Origin: Bdellovibrionales bacterium CG10_big_fil_rev_8_21_14_0_10_45_34
Lineage (GTDB): Bacteria > Bdellovibrionota > Bdellovibrionia > Bdellovibrionales > 1-14-0-10-45-34
Direction of reading: 5' to 3'
DNA length: 64,000 nt
Assembly (NCBI GenBank): GCA_002778785.1
Contig: PEZS01000009.1
Span: forward strand, 1-64,000
Made by a program: the position numbers and the translations under genes. Positions 9,472-17,706 of this stretch are shown here, piece after piece (within the stretch, counting starts at the first letter, position 1; each line of letters begins with the position of its first letter). A model generated the notes under the pieces. The model saw nothing but the letters and a program-made list of their open reading frames with translations, had not been told where the DNA came from and searched no databases.

Positions 9472-9933
9472 ATGTCGCCGATGGACCGCGCAATCGCCTT
9501 ATCGCTTGAGAAGATGACTTCCAATGAAGGGGGACCCTTCGGGGCGGTCATTGTGAAAGATGGTAAAATTATCGCCGAAGGATGGAATCAGGTTACAAGT
9601 AGCAATGACCCAACGGCTCATGCTGAAGTGAACGCGATTCGTAAAGCCTGCGACAAGCTCGAGACATTTTCGCTGGAAGGTTGCTCGATTTACACAAGTT
9701 GTGAGCCCTGCCCTATGTGCTTGAGCGCCATTTATTGGGCGCGCTTAGAGAAGATCTATTTCGCCAACACTCGGCAAGATGCTGCCAAAATCAATTTCGA
9801 CGACGAATTCCTCTACGCTGAAATTGCCACCGATATTGCCAAACGCAAAATCCCCATGATCCAGCAAGACAGAGATTCCGCCATCAAGGTCTTTGAGGCG
9901 TGGCAAAACAAGTCAGACAAAGTTCGCTATTAG
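9472..9933 (+). CDS. guaD: Guanine deaminase-like (CDA-fold) nucleoside/base deaminase
   Basis: Zinc-dependent deaminase of the cytidine-deaminase fold. The catalytic HAEVNAI (His and Glu) is near residue 52 and the PCPMC zinc pair near residue 81. Beyond this, the stretch AIYWARLEKIYFANT, then DAAKINFDDEFLYAEI, matches the domain-swapped Bacillus-type guanine deaminase rather than TadA: TadA has a different C-terminal helix. The length of 153 residues also fits. It would convert guanine to xanthine in purine salvage. It is divergent from the RNA ligase gene and stands alone. The ATG has no strong ribosome site nearby. Substrate is assigned by motif similarity only. Confidence 0.82.
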   Translation: MSPMDRAIALSLEKMTSNEGGPFGAVIVKDGKIIAEGWNQVTSSNDPTAHAEVNAIRKACDKLETFSLEGCSIYTSCEPCPMCLSAIYWARLEKIYFANTRQDAAKINFDDEFLYAEIATDIAKRKIPMIQQDRDSAIKVFEAWQNKSDKVRY

Positions 9934-10052
9934 TAAGAACGCACAATCTTCGCCACAACTAGAACCTTGGACAGAGCAACCTTTCGGAAATTTCTCCGAT
10001 TGATGCCAATACAAAATTATGGCATTAATGGAAAATTTGGGACACAAATTTC

Positions 10053-11978
10053 ATGAGTGCAATTCAATTAAAATATCGAACTGACATTGATGGGCTTCGG
10101 GCGCTTTCAGTCTTGGCTGTCATTTTGTACCACGCGGAGATCCCAGGCTTTAAAGGCGGTTTCCTTGGTGTTGATGTTTTTTTCGTTATTAGCGGATACT
10201 TGATAACTTCGATGATAATTGCCGGAACAACCGGCGGTAACACATTTAGCTTTCGTCAATTCTATATTCGACGAGCAAGAAGATTGCTGCCGTCTTTTTT
10301 TGCAATACTCGCTCTCTCAAGTTTGTTTGGTTATCTCATCTTGTCTCCAAATCATCTCGAACAGTTTGGAAGATCTCTATTAGCTTCCCTCATTGGGCTT
10401 GCAAATGTATTTTTCCTGACCGAAAGTGGATATTTTGAAACGCAAAATATTTTTCGACCCCTTTTGCACATCTGGTCTCTCGCCGTAGAGGAGCAGTTTT
10501 ATTTAGTTTGGCCATTTATCCTTTGGGTATTGAGGGGCAAGGCACTTTCGTTTTGGATCGTATTATTATTTGGTCTAAGCCTAGCCGCAAATTATGCTTT
10601 TATGCATCTAGAGGCTGCAAGGTTCTATTTGACACATTTTCGGATTTTCGAATTGCTTTGCGGCGCATTTATATCCGTTTTGCCACTCAGGAGAGGCGAT
10701 ACAGCATGGCGTACTGACTTATCTGTGTTTACGGGCATTTTGTTAATTGTTGGGTCTTTCTTGTTTTTCAATTCCGACACCAACCACCCTTCGCTTTTGA
10801 CTTTGTTTCCTTGCATCGGGACGGCGCTTTTTATCTACTTTGGACCAAGCAAGTTATCTAGTAAAATCTTTAGCAGTCCACCCCTTCGCTATATTGGCCA
10901 AAGAAGCTACACAATCTATTTAGTACACTGGCCGTTAATTGTGTATTATCGCTACTTAGTAGATCAAGAATTGAATTTAACTGAAAAGAGTTTCTTGTGC
11001 TTGATGTCTATCCTTATAGCGCTACCAGTTTTTCGATATTTAGAAGATCCGATTAGACTTGGGCAACCACTCCGCTTTTTAAAAAGAAATATCCCAATAG
11101 TCACTATGGGGATTCTCACATTTATTTTGTTGGGAATTACTGGAGCTACGCTTGTTATTTCAGATGGTGCTGGATGGAGAGTGAAAAGCTATAGCGAAGA
11201 ATGGAAGAACAATTCGCTATACGGCGGTGAATTTTGCCCGAGCCCTTGCTATCTCAATGAGCAAGCCGATACTGAAGAGATTTATGTCGTTGGAGACTCA
11301 TTTTCGCGTCAGCTCGCTTACGGACTGAGAAAGCATTTTCCTGATCAAAAATTCAAAATTTTTGATCATCGGAAATGTAGTTTTTTTTCCTTGACTTGGA
11401 TAGCGTGGGAAGCGCAAAGCGAAAAGGATTGCCTCGAAAAAAGGGATCGATTCCTTAGCGAAATTCGAGAGCGTCGGCCAAAAATAATTTTTGCTAATCA
11501 CTGGGTCCGAGAGACGTATTTTCGAGAAAGCCAAAGTGAGAAAAAATTTGAATTTCGAAAGTTTGGTCTTTTTACCCCTGATTCAGCTGAGTTTATTTTC
11601 CAAGAAATAAGACACCTCCAGATTGAATTTCAATTGCCTAATCCAATTTTAATTGGAAATCCTCCAAGTATAGGAAATTTAAACGATTTGGAAATGTGTC
11701 TATCGCGGCCGACTTGGTTACAAGTTAGACAAAAACATGCTGACTGCACAAGAGTTTTAAGGGCTTCCATTGAAGAGAGGGCCTTTTTGTCAAAGTATGC
11801 CCCTAAAAATTTAATGGTATTAAATCTATTTGAGCCATTTTGTAATTCGATAGAATGTCAAACGATCGAAGATAAGGGTCTACTATTTTTTGATCAGGTT
11901 CATCTTTCAGGGCTTGGCTCAGCTAGGGCAATTAATTATTTTCGTCCAATTTTAGACAAATGGATTCAAGAAAAATAA
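10053..11978 (+). CDS. OafA/YrhL-type membrane acyltransferase with SGNH domain
   Basis: Acyltransferase-3 protein that transfers acyl groups (often acetyl) to surface polysaccharide, with a C-terminal periplasmic SGNH esterase-like domain. The N-terminus has the hallmark YRTDIDGLRALSVLAV and FLGVDVFFVISGYLIT. RRARRLLPSF follows near residue 75, then about ten membrane segments to residue 380. The SGNH block starts at VVGDSFSRQLAYGL near 415 and closes with DQVHLSGLGS near 617, which carries the late Asp/His pair. The gene is visibly richer in A+T than its neighbours and stands alone upstream of a coding remnant and a tRNA gene, which suggests acquisition. The length of 641 is normal for the two-domain form. 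Confidence 0.92.
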   Translation: MSAIQLKYRTDIDGLRALSVLAVILYHAEIPGFKGGFLGVDVFFVISGYLITSMIIAGTTGGNTFSFRQFYIRRARRLLPSFFAILALSSLFGYLILSPNHLEQFGRSLLASLIGLANVFFLTESGYFETQNIFRPLLHIWSLAVEEQFYLVWPFILWVLRGKALSFWIVLLFGLSLAANYAFMHLEAARFYLTHFRIFELLCGAFISVLPLRRGDTAWRTDLSVFTGILLIVGSFLFFNSDTNHPSLLTLFPCIGTALFIYFGPSKLSSKIFSSPPLRYIGQRSYTIYLVHWPLIVYYRYLVDQELNLTEKSFLCLMSILIALPVFRYLEDPIRLGQPLRFLKRNIPIVTMGILTFILLGITGATLVISDGAGWRVKSYSEEWKNNSLYGGEFCPSPCYLNEQADTEEIYVVGDSFSRQLAYGLRKHFPDQKFKIFDHRKCSFFSLTWIAWEAQSEKDCLEKRDRFLSEIRERRPKIIFANHWVRETYFRESQSEKKFEFRKFGLFTPDSAEFIFQEIRHLQIEFQLPNPILIGNPPSIGNLNDLEMCLSRPTWLQVRQKHADCTRVLRASIEERAFLSKYAPKNLMVLNLFEPFCNSIECQTIEDKGLLFFDQVHLSGLGSARAINYFRPILDKWIQEK

Positions 11979-11991
11979 GACGAGCAAAAAC

Positions 11992-12301
11992 TTAGAAGAA
12001 ATAAGTCAGACCTCGACTGACCGGCCAGATCGCGCTATGTGGACAAGGCCGTACAGATTTGATTTCCTTGCTCTCACTGATAATATTTGCAAACTTATAG
12101 CGATTGCGAATGTATAGAGTGTCGCTCCCACTTTGTGACTCGTTCCAAGGAGAATGCACGTAGTCACTGGCTCACGATAAAAGTTAATTTGAAAAATAAA
12201 GACCGAGACGGAGTTGCTGGGTACATCTCTTTATGCTCCAGCGTTCTATCAACTTCATAGTCGCGAATTTCCACATCATCGGCTGAAAAAGTTCTCTTCT
12301 T
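11992..12301 (-). pseudogene. Decayed coding remnant, possibly outer-membrane protein C-terminus
   Basis: The 11979-12346 spacer holds two overlapping open stretches on the minus strand that lack start codons. Upstream part (12301-12164) reads KKRTFSADDVEIRDYEVDR and on to SRSLFFKLTF, ending VSQ-stop. The downstream part (12171-11992) is in another frame, reads SDYVHSPWNESQSGSDTLY and ends in GLTYFF-stop. They overlap by 8 bases, so one frameshift would join them into about 100 residues. An aromatic C-terminal residue after alternating hydrophobics resembles an outer-membrane barrel end. It lies directly 3' of tRNA-Leu. The coding origin is inferred from composition only. Confidence 0.35.
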
Positions 12302-12346
12302 TTAAGCCTTATTTTTACTGTTCCTGTGAACAATGCGCTCGGTAAA

Positions 12347-12431
12347 TGGTACCCGGGACAGGGCTTGAACCTGCACACCTTTCGGCACTAGATCCTAAGT
12401 CTAGCGTGTCTGCCAATTCCACCACCCGGGC
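12347..12431 (-). tRNA. tRNA-Leu (UAG anticodon), CCA encoded
   Basis: The 85-nt class II tRNA reads GCCCGGGTGGTGGAATTGGC at the 5' end. The D-arm GGCAGACAC is typical of tRNA-Leu, the anticodon stem-loop CTAGACTTAGGATCTAG has anticodon TAG, a long variable arm follows (TGCCGAAAGGTGT), the T-arm is GCAGGTTCAAGCCCTGT, and the acceptor end CCCGGGT-A-CCA is genomically encoded. The first acceptor pair is a G-U wobble. The sequence immediately 3' of it is the decayed coding remnant. Confidence 0.97.
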
Positions 12432-12560
12432 ACATATACTATTTTCAAGACTAAATGAGCCAAGAAACTAGCAAAAAAATCCTGCTGTTGTCTAGGTTTA
12501 CGAAATCCACCCTTTTACTTTTGGGACGCACCGAGTCCCAATCGCGTCTCGGAAGTCAGC

Positions 12561-13442
12561 TCAAAATAAAAGGCCTATCCTAATACCGGTTGTACTTGGG
12601 CGCTGGCCTTTTAAATCCGTAAAGAGAAACTGCCAGCTGAGCGCTAGCTCCAAATTCACTCGAGAGGTCCTAAAAAAGTGAGCTCCTGCTGATAGCCCAC
12701 CACCAAAACCACTCGAAGAGGCCAACTCGAACGTATTCAAAGACCAGTTTTGAGCGGATCCATAGCCAAATTTGGCGCCCACAAAAGGGGAAATGTCTGA
12801 AGTATTAAAAAAGTAGTTGGCCCCTAAAGCAAAGATCCCCATATGACTTGTCTTGCTCTCTTTTTCGCCACTTGCAGATTCATAACTCAAGTTCAAGGCG
12901 ACCTGGGGCTTAACCTCCCAGTTGTATCCCAAATAGAGCCCAAACGCCGTCTCATCTAGCCCCATCGACCGCAACGAGTAAGGGCCAAAACCAACAGACC
13001 ACCTGTTAACAGTCGCCGTTCTCGTCGTGCCTTTTGAAGCTTCGCTCTCTGTCACATCATCAACTCTCTGAGCAACTGCAACCTGTTGTTCATCAACAAG
13101 AGCCCGAGCAAGACGATTGGCCACCACATCAAGCTCTTCAGCTCTCGCCGCTTTCATTTGAGTACCGAATACGACTTTACCGCCTTTTCGCTTTGAAACC
13201 GTGATCACATAAGAAGCACCGAGTTTAACAACTTTTCCCCCTACCACGATTGCGGAGTCTTTAGCGGTTGGGCTCACTGACTCACCCATTGAGCTGAGTG
13301 AACTTGCGATCAGCTCCCTCACGGAGTCGGCATCTTCTTGCGATGTGCTCACTGAACCGAACTTTTCAACATAGTAGGAATCTGCCAGCCCGAGGACAGG
13401 CAACACAAAAGCCATCAAGAAAGCTACAAATTTAAAAGACAT
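12561..13442 (-). CDS. Predicted outer-membrane beta-barrel protein
   Basis: Unknown exported protein of 293 residues. ATG at 13442 with AAAGGA about 9 bases upstream; residues 1-20 (MSFKFVAFLMAFVLPVLGLA) are a signal peptide. Residues 20-130 form a soluble alpha/beta domain (ASYVITVSKRKGGKVVFGTQ) resembling the TolB-N or curli-regulator type fold. From about residue 145 the sequence becomes alternating barrel-like strands (WSVGFGPYSLRSMG, FGLYLGYNWEVKPQVALNLS, LGANYFFNTSDISPFVGAKFG), like an OmpW/OmpA-type eight-strand barrel, and it ends in the hydrophobic GIRIGLLF. Transcribed divergently from the nitrilase operon across about 270 bases in which I see no clear element. Confidence 0.72.
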   Translation of the reverse strand: MSFKFVAFLMAFVLPVLGLADSYYVEKFGSVSTSQEDADSVRELIASSLSSMGESVSPTAKDSAIVVGGKVVKLGASYVITVSKRKGGKVVFGTQMKAARAEELDVVANRLARALVDEQQVAVAQRVDDVTESEASKGTTRTATVNRWSVGFGPYSLRSMGLDETAFGLYLGYNWEVKPQVALNLSYESASGEKESKTSHMGIFALGANYFFNTSDISPFVGAKFGYGSAQNWSLNTFELASSSGFGGGLSAGAHFFRTSRVNLELALSWQFLFTDLKGQRPSTTGIRIGLLF

Positions 13443-13714
13443 TTCACGCATCCTTTCAAAGGGTTTCATTCAGGGTCGCACCATACCATGTGATGAACTA
13501 AGATTTATGATAAGATTCGTCAGATAGCAGAAGACAAGTAAAAAAAGACCAGGGTTAAGCGCGAGAAGTAAAATTTCGTCTTCTTGGTGATTGCAGGATC
13601 TTCAGGAGAAGAAAGTGAACCTTTTTTGGCTCCGTGGTAACCAGTAGACTCCACAGAGGCTGAAGCGAGCCCTTTAAGACACTTTTGGCTCACCAACTAA
13701 CGGGAGAACCCATT

Positions 13715-14605
13715 ATGAATCGAATTCGCGTTGCATCTTTGCAATACTTCATCAGACCGGTGCGACACTTTGACGACTTTAAAGCTCAAATAGAAGCGCT
13801 CGTAGATACTGCAAAAGATTACAAAGTAAGAATGCTGGTGTTTCCAGAATATTTTTCTACTCAGCTTTTGACTTTGGGTGATGTAAAAAGACCCATCGCC
13901 GATCAAATACGTGATCTTGCCGCGCAAGAAGACCGCATAGTAAGTCTTCTTGCCACTCTCGCCAAAAAGGCCGGTCTACTTATCGTTGGCGGCACGCTCC
14001 CCGGCTTTGATGAAAGCAAAGAAAAAATTCTTAACAAATGCTATGTATTCTCCCCCAACGGTAATCAGCAGGTGCAAGCCAAGCTTCATATGACTCGCTT
14101 TGAAAAAGAAGAGTGGCTTGTAGGGCCTGGCTCACGCTTGCGTATTTTCGAAACGGACTTTGGCAAGTTCGCTGTAACTATTTGCTACGATGTGGAGTTT
14201 CCAGAAATAGCTCGAGTTGCAGGCCGAATGGGCGCACAAATTCTTGTGGTCCCAAGTTGTACAGACGATCGGCACGGTTACTTGCGAGTACGTTACTGCG
14301 CACAAGCACGCGCCATCGAGAATCAAATGTACGTAATTCATTCGCCTCTAGTAGGCTCTTTGCCAATGGTACCAGCCGTTTCTCTCAACTACGGGCAGTC
14401 AGCAATCTACACTCCCAGCGACTTTTCTTTTGCAAGAGACGGTTTACTAGCTGAAGGCCCTGTGAATCAAGAAAGCATGATCATAGGTGATTTGAACATC
14501 GACCTTATTGAGGAAAGCCGTCAGTCAGGAACAGTCCTCCCGTTAAGAGATAGCCAAAGCACACACGATTTGTTGAAAGTAGTTGATGAGGTTGTTCTCA
14601 CGTAG
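13715..14605 (+). CDS. Carbon-nitrogen hydrolase (nitrilase superfamily)
   Basis: Cytoplasmic amidase/nitrilase-fold enzyme. The catalytic triad is visible with ATG 13715 numbering: Glu45 in VFPEYF, Lys123 in AKLHMTRFEKEEW and Cys157 in TICYDVEFPE. The frame is open ten codons further up, but GGGAG stands 10 bases before this ATG. The 296-residue length is standard. Its closest relatives by pattern are the nitrilase domains that are normally fused to a GNAT acetyltransferase (YhcX type); here the GNAT domain is on the next gene, 31 bases downstream and fused to a carboxylase. First gene of an apparent three-gene operon. The substrate (an amide of a small acid or amine) is unknown. Confidence 0.9.
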   Translation: MNRIRVASLQYFIRPVRHFDDFKAQIEALVDTAKDYKVRMLVFPEYFSTQLLTLGDVKRPIADQIRDLAAQEDRIVSLLATLAKKAGLLIVGGTLPGFDESKEKILNKCYVFSPNGNQQVQAKLHMTRFEKEEWLVGPGSRLRIFETDFGKFAVTICYDVEFPEIARVAGRMGAQILVVPSCTDDRHGYLRVRYCAQARAIENQMYVIHSPLVGSLPMVPAVSLNYGQSAIYTPSDFSFARDGLLAEGPVNQESMIIGDLNIDLIEESRQSGTVLPLRDSQSTHDLLKVVDEVVLT

Positions 14606-14636
14606 AATTCGATCCAGGTATTAGCTAGGAGATTTT

Positions 14637-17600
14637 GTGAGTAAGATTCTGACTTTTCCTTCAAATGAAAAGTACTCAATACGCAATGTAAACACTGAGG
14701 ATTTTGAGAGCATCCAATCCCTTTGTTTGAAGGTTTACCCCTTTAGTAAGCCCTGGAGCATCCAACAACTCAGTTCTCACCAGCTTTACTTTCCGGAAGG
14801 TCAATTAATCGCTGTTGAAAAAAGCACCAACAAGCTTGTTGGTCTTGCCTTTGGCTTGATCATTCAGTGGAACGATTATTCCCCGCAAGACAGCTGGGGA
14901 GATTTCACTTCAGGCGGTTTTTTTCACAACCACAGTCCCCAAAAGGGCAAGACGCTTTATGGTGCCGAGGTCATGGTAGATCCAGACTATCGCGGCCAAG
15001 GAATAGGCAAACTACTTTACCAGGCGCGCATCCAGCTTGCTGAGCATTTCAATTTGAAAAGAATTAGAGCTGGCGCCCGCCTTCGTGGATACTCAAGGCA
15101 TAGTGAAGAAATGACTGCTGATGAGTATGCTAAAAAAATTGTTCGAAAAGAGCTATTTGACCCGACTCTCTCGTTTCAGCTTGGTCAAGATTTTGTAGTT
15201 ATAGGCGTGGCAAAAAACTACTTGTTCAATGATCCTGAGAGCCTTGGTTTCGCGGCAGTCATTGAATGGATCAACCCAAAGTCTGCTACCCCACGAGATA
15301 TCAGCGCCCATAGACGGGCCGTCGAGAGCTTTCTTTCTTCTTCTCATATTCCACTTGAAAGCTTGCCAAAAGAGCTACGCCGAACTGTTCGACTGATGAT
15401 GCTGCTCCTAGGAAAGGTGATCAAAGAATATGAAGGAGAACAATTTTTTGATTGGGTTGAGCACGTCCGTACAGATCTCAAACGAGCACGAACAGGCTCT
15501 GCCACAAAGCTTTTGAGCAAACTCACTCAAGAGTTTAAAGACAAAAAGCACAACGACCTTTTGAAGCTTTGCCATGCTTTTTCTTTACTTATGGAGATCA
15601 TCAACGTTTGCGAGGGGTCGTATCGAACTTGGCGTCAACGTCACAAGCAGATTCACAAGACCTACCCGCTTCAGACCGTGTTGACCTTTGTTCTCACCGC
15701 CCATCCCACCGAAGCAAGATCTATACATGTGATCGACATCTTAAAGGAACTCGGCGAAGTCGTTGTTAACGGCATTCAAAACCAATTCGTTTTTGAAGAA
15801 GCGCATATACGCACGCTTTTACGACTCTTATGGACACAGCCACTAGCAAAGTCGCAGAGACCCACAGTGAGCGACGAAGCGGAACACATAGCTTTCATCG
15901 TGCTGCAGTCTGATATCCTTGATTACATATTAATGCCTAAGAAGTCGTTTCAGATCAGGCTACGAACTTGGGTGGGTGGAGACAAAGACGGGCACCCGGG
16001 TGTGGACGATGCAGCGATGCTGTTGTCGCTCTCAAAAAGTCGCAAGCAGATCGTTTCGGCCCTACGATATAAGATGTCAGATTTAATAGACGACTATGGG
16101 CGGTTCCCGCTACCTTCGACAACCCCTGCTGAACTCAGAAAACTCACCGCTCTAAAAGCTCGGCTTAAAGACTTTGAAAAAGTCAGTCCATCGTCGGAAA
16201 GAAGACTTCAATCTTGGCGAAAAGAGTTTATTCATCTTTGCAATCGAGGCAGCAAACTTCTCAAGCATCACCATCAGGCTTATCTCATCCAGAATCTTTT
16301 CGTGGTGTTTCCGGCCCTTGTTATACCGTTGGAGCTAAGAGAAGACTCTGCGGAGATTTTAAAATCATTGACTGACAAGCGGCATCCTATCAGACAAATG
16401 CTGCACACGCTGGCAAGTATTTCTCAGGGGGCCAATGTTACGTCTTATGCTAGAGGGCTTGTCATATCACACTGCGAATCCGCCGCAGATCTTAGGCACG
16501 CTGAAGAGCTCATAGTGAAGGTGTTTGGCAAGGCTCAGCTCCCAGTGGTTCCGCTTTTTGAATCTGAAGCTGCGCTTGTTTCTGCTCCCAATATTCTTAA
16601 GGAGTGGTTGAGCGAAGACCAAAGGGCGCAAGAGATTCAAGAAAACTTTCAAGGTCGATTTGAAATTATGCTGGGCTATTCAGACTCTGCAAAAGAGGTT
16701 GGCATATTGTCTAGCCGAACATTGATACGAAACTGCATGGCAAAGTCAGAAAAAGCGCTTAAGAAATTTGGGCTCAACCCCATTTACTTTCATGGCTCCG
16801 GCGGAAGCGTCGCGCGCGGAGGAGGTAGCTTCAAAGAGCAAATTGCTTGGTGGCCGACCTCTGCATTGAAGGCCCCTAAACTCACCGTACAAGGAGAAAT
16901 GATTCAGCGGCTCTTTAGCAGCCCTGAGCTTCTTAGTTCGCAGTGCTTCCACCTCACCCATGAGGCCATTTCTCGAAGAACAACAAAGCACAAGTATCAA
17001 AAAAACGAAGCGCTCGATCGTCTTACTGAGCTTGTTAAGAACGAATATCGAACTCTCGTCGAAAACAAAACTCTCATGGCAGAATTGTTGAAGGCGACTC
17101 CTTACGATTATTTGAGCGTACTAAAGATTGGATCCAGACCCTCAAAGCGCAAAGAAGGAGAGTTTTCTCTTAGCAGCCTGCGCGCCATCCCCTGGGTTAT
17201 GTGTTGGACTCAGTCGAGAATTCTTTGGCCGACCTGGTGGGGTATTGGAAGCGCTTGGGAAAAACTGAATCCGCAGGAACAAGAAAGTCTAAAGACCTAC
17301 TATGAAACGGATCCTTTTTTTAGCTCCTTTGTAAAAACACTCGGATTCACTCTCGCAAAAGTGGAGATCGACGTTTTTGAGATGTATTTATCAGAAGGGT
17401 ATACACGCGACTGTGAGCCAACAATTCGTGCATTTAGGCACGAGTACGAAAAGTCGCTACGATTTGTCAGAAAAATCACCGGACAAAATAATCTTCTTTC
17501 ACATAAATTGTGGCTTCAAGAGAGCATTCGACTTCGATCGCCCTATATTCACGTTATAAATGTCATTCAACAAATTGCCATGAACCGACGAGATGAAGAG

Positions 17601-17654
17601 CTTCTTCGCGAAAGCATCGTTGGCATTGCCTGCGGCATGCTCACCACTGGCTAA
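14637..17654 (+). CDS. GNAT acetyltransferase - PEP carboxylase fusion protein
   Basis: A 1005-residue fusion. Residues 1 to about 215 are a GNAT acetyltransferase with the acetyl-CoA loop DYRGQGIGKLL near 116-127, and RAGARLRGYSRHSEEM and ELFDPTLSFQL as in YhcX-type GNAT-nitrilase fusions. Residues about 245-1005 are a short phosphoenolpyruvate carboxylase: LTAHPTEARS with His356, WVGGDKDGHPGV, LELREDSAE (the DIRQ-like Arg), GYSDSAKEVG, FHGSGGSVARGGG (His719, Arg727), IGSRPSKR, LRAIPWVMCWTQSR and a terminal TTG. The Arg two residues after His719 is Ser721, unlike the usual HGRGG. PEPC makes oxaloacetate from PEP and bicarbonate. GTG start after GGAG. The carboxylase activity is not assured. 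Confidence 0.9.
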   Translation: MSKILTFPSNEKYSIRNVNTEDFESIQSLCLKVYPFSKPWSIQQLSSHQLYFPEGQLIAVEKSTNKLVGLAFGLIIQWNDYSPQDSWGDFTSGGFFHNHSPQKGKTLYGAEVMVDPDYRGQGIGKLLYQARIQLAEHFNLKRIRAGARLRGYSRHSEEMTADEYAKKIVRKELFDPTLSFQLGQDFVVIGVAKNYLFNDPESLGFAAVIEWINPKSATPRDISAHRRAVESFLSSSHIPLESLPKELRRTVRLMMLLLGKVIKEYEGEQFFDWVEHVRTDLKRARTGSATKLLSKLTQEFKDKKHNDLLKLCHAFSLLMEIINVCEGSYRTWRQRHKQIHKTYPLQTVLTFVLTAHPTEARSIHVIDILKELGEVVVNGIQNQFVFEEAHIRTLLRLLWTQPLAKSQRPTVSDEAEHIAFIVLQSDILDYILMPKKSFQIRLRTWVGGDKDGHPGVDDAAMLLSLSKSRKQIVSALRYKMSDLIDDYGRFPLPSTTPAELRKLTALKARLKDFEKVSPSSERRLQSWRKEFIHLCNRGSKLLKHHHQAYLIQNLFVVFPALVIPLELREDSAEILKSLTDKRHPIRQMLHTLASISQGANVTSYARGLVISHCESAADLRHAEELIVKVFGKAQLPVVPLFESEAALVSAPNILKEWLSEDQRAQEIQENFQGRFEIMLGYSDSAKEVGILSSRTLIRNCMAKSEKALKKFGLNPIYFHGSGGSVARGGGSFKEQIAWWPTSALKAPKLTVQGEMIQRLFSSPELLSSQCFHLTHEAISRRTTKHKYQKNEALDRLTELVKNEYRTLVENKTLMAELLKATPYDYLSVLKIGSRPSKRKEGEFSLSSLRAIPWVMCWTQSRILWPTWWGIGSAWEKLNPQEQESLKTYYETDPFFSSFVKTLGFTLAKVEIDVFEMYLSEGYTRDCEPTIRAFRHEYEKSLRFVRKITGQNNLLSHKLWLQESIRLRSPYIHVINVIQQIAMNRRDEELLRESIVGIACGMLTTG

Positions 17655-17706
17655 AAGCGATTTGTTTAAAAAGTTAGGCCCCGATTCTGCATTTGATATT
17701 GGGGTC

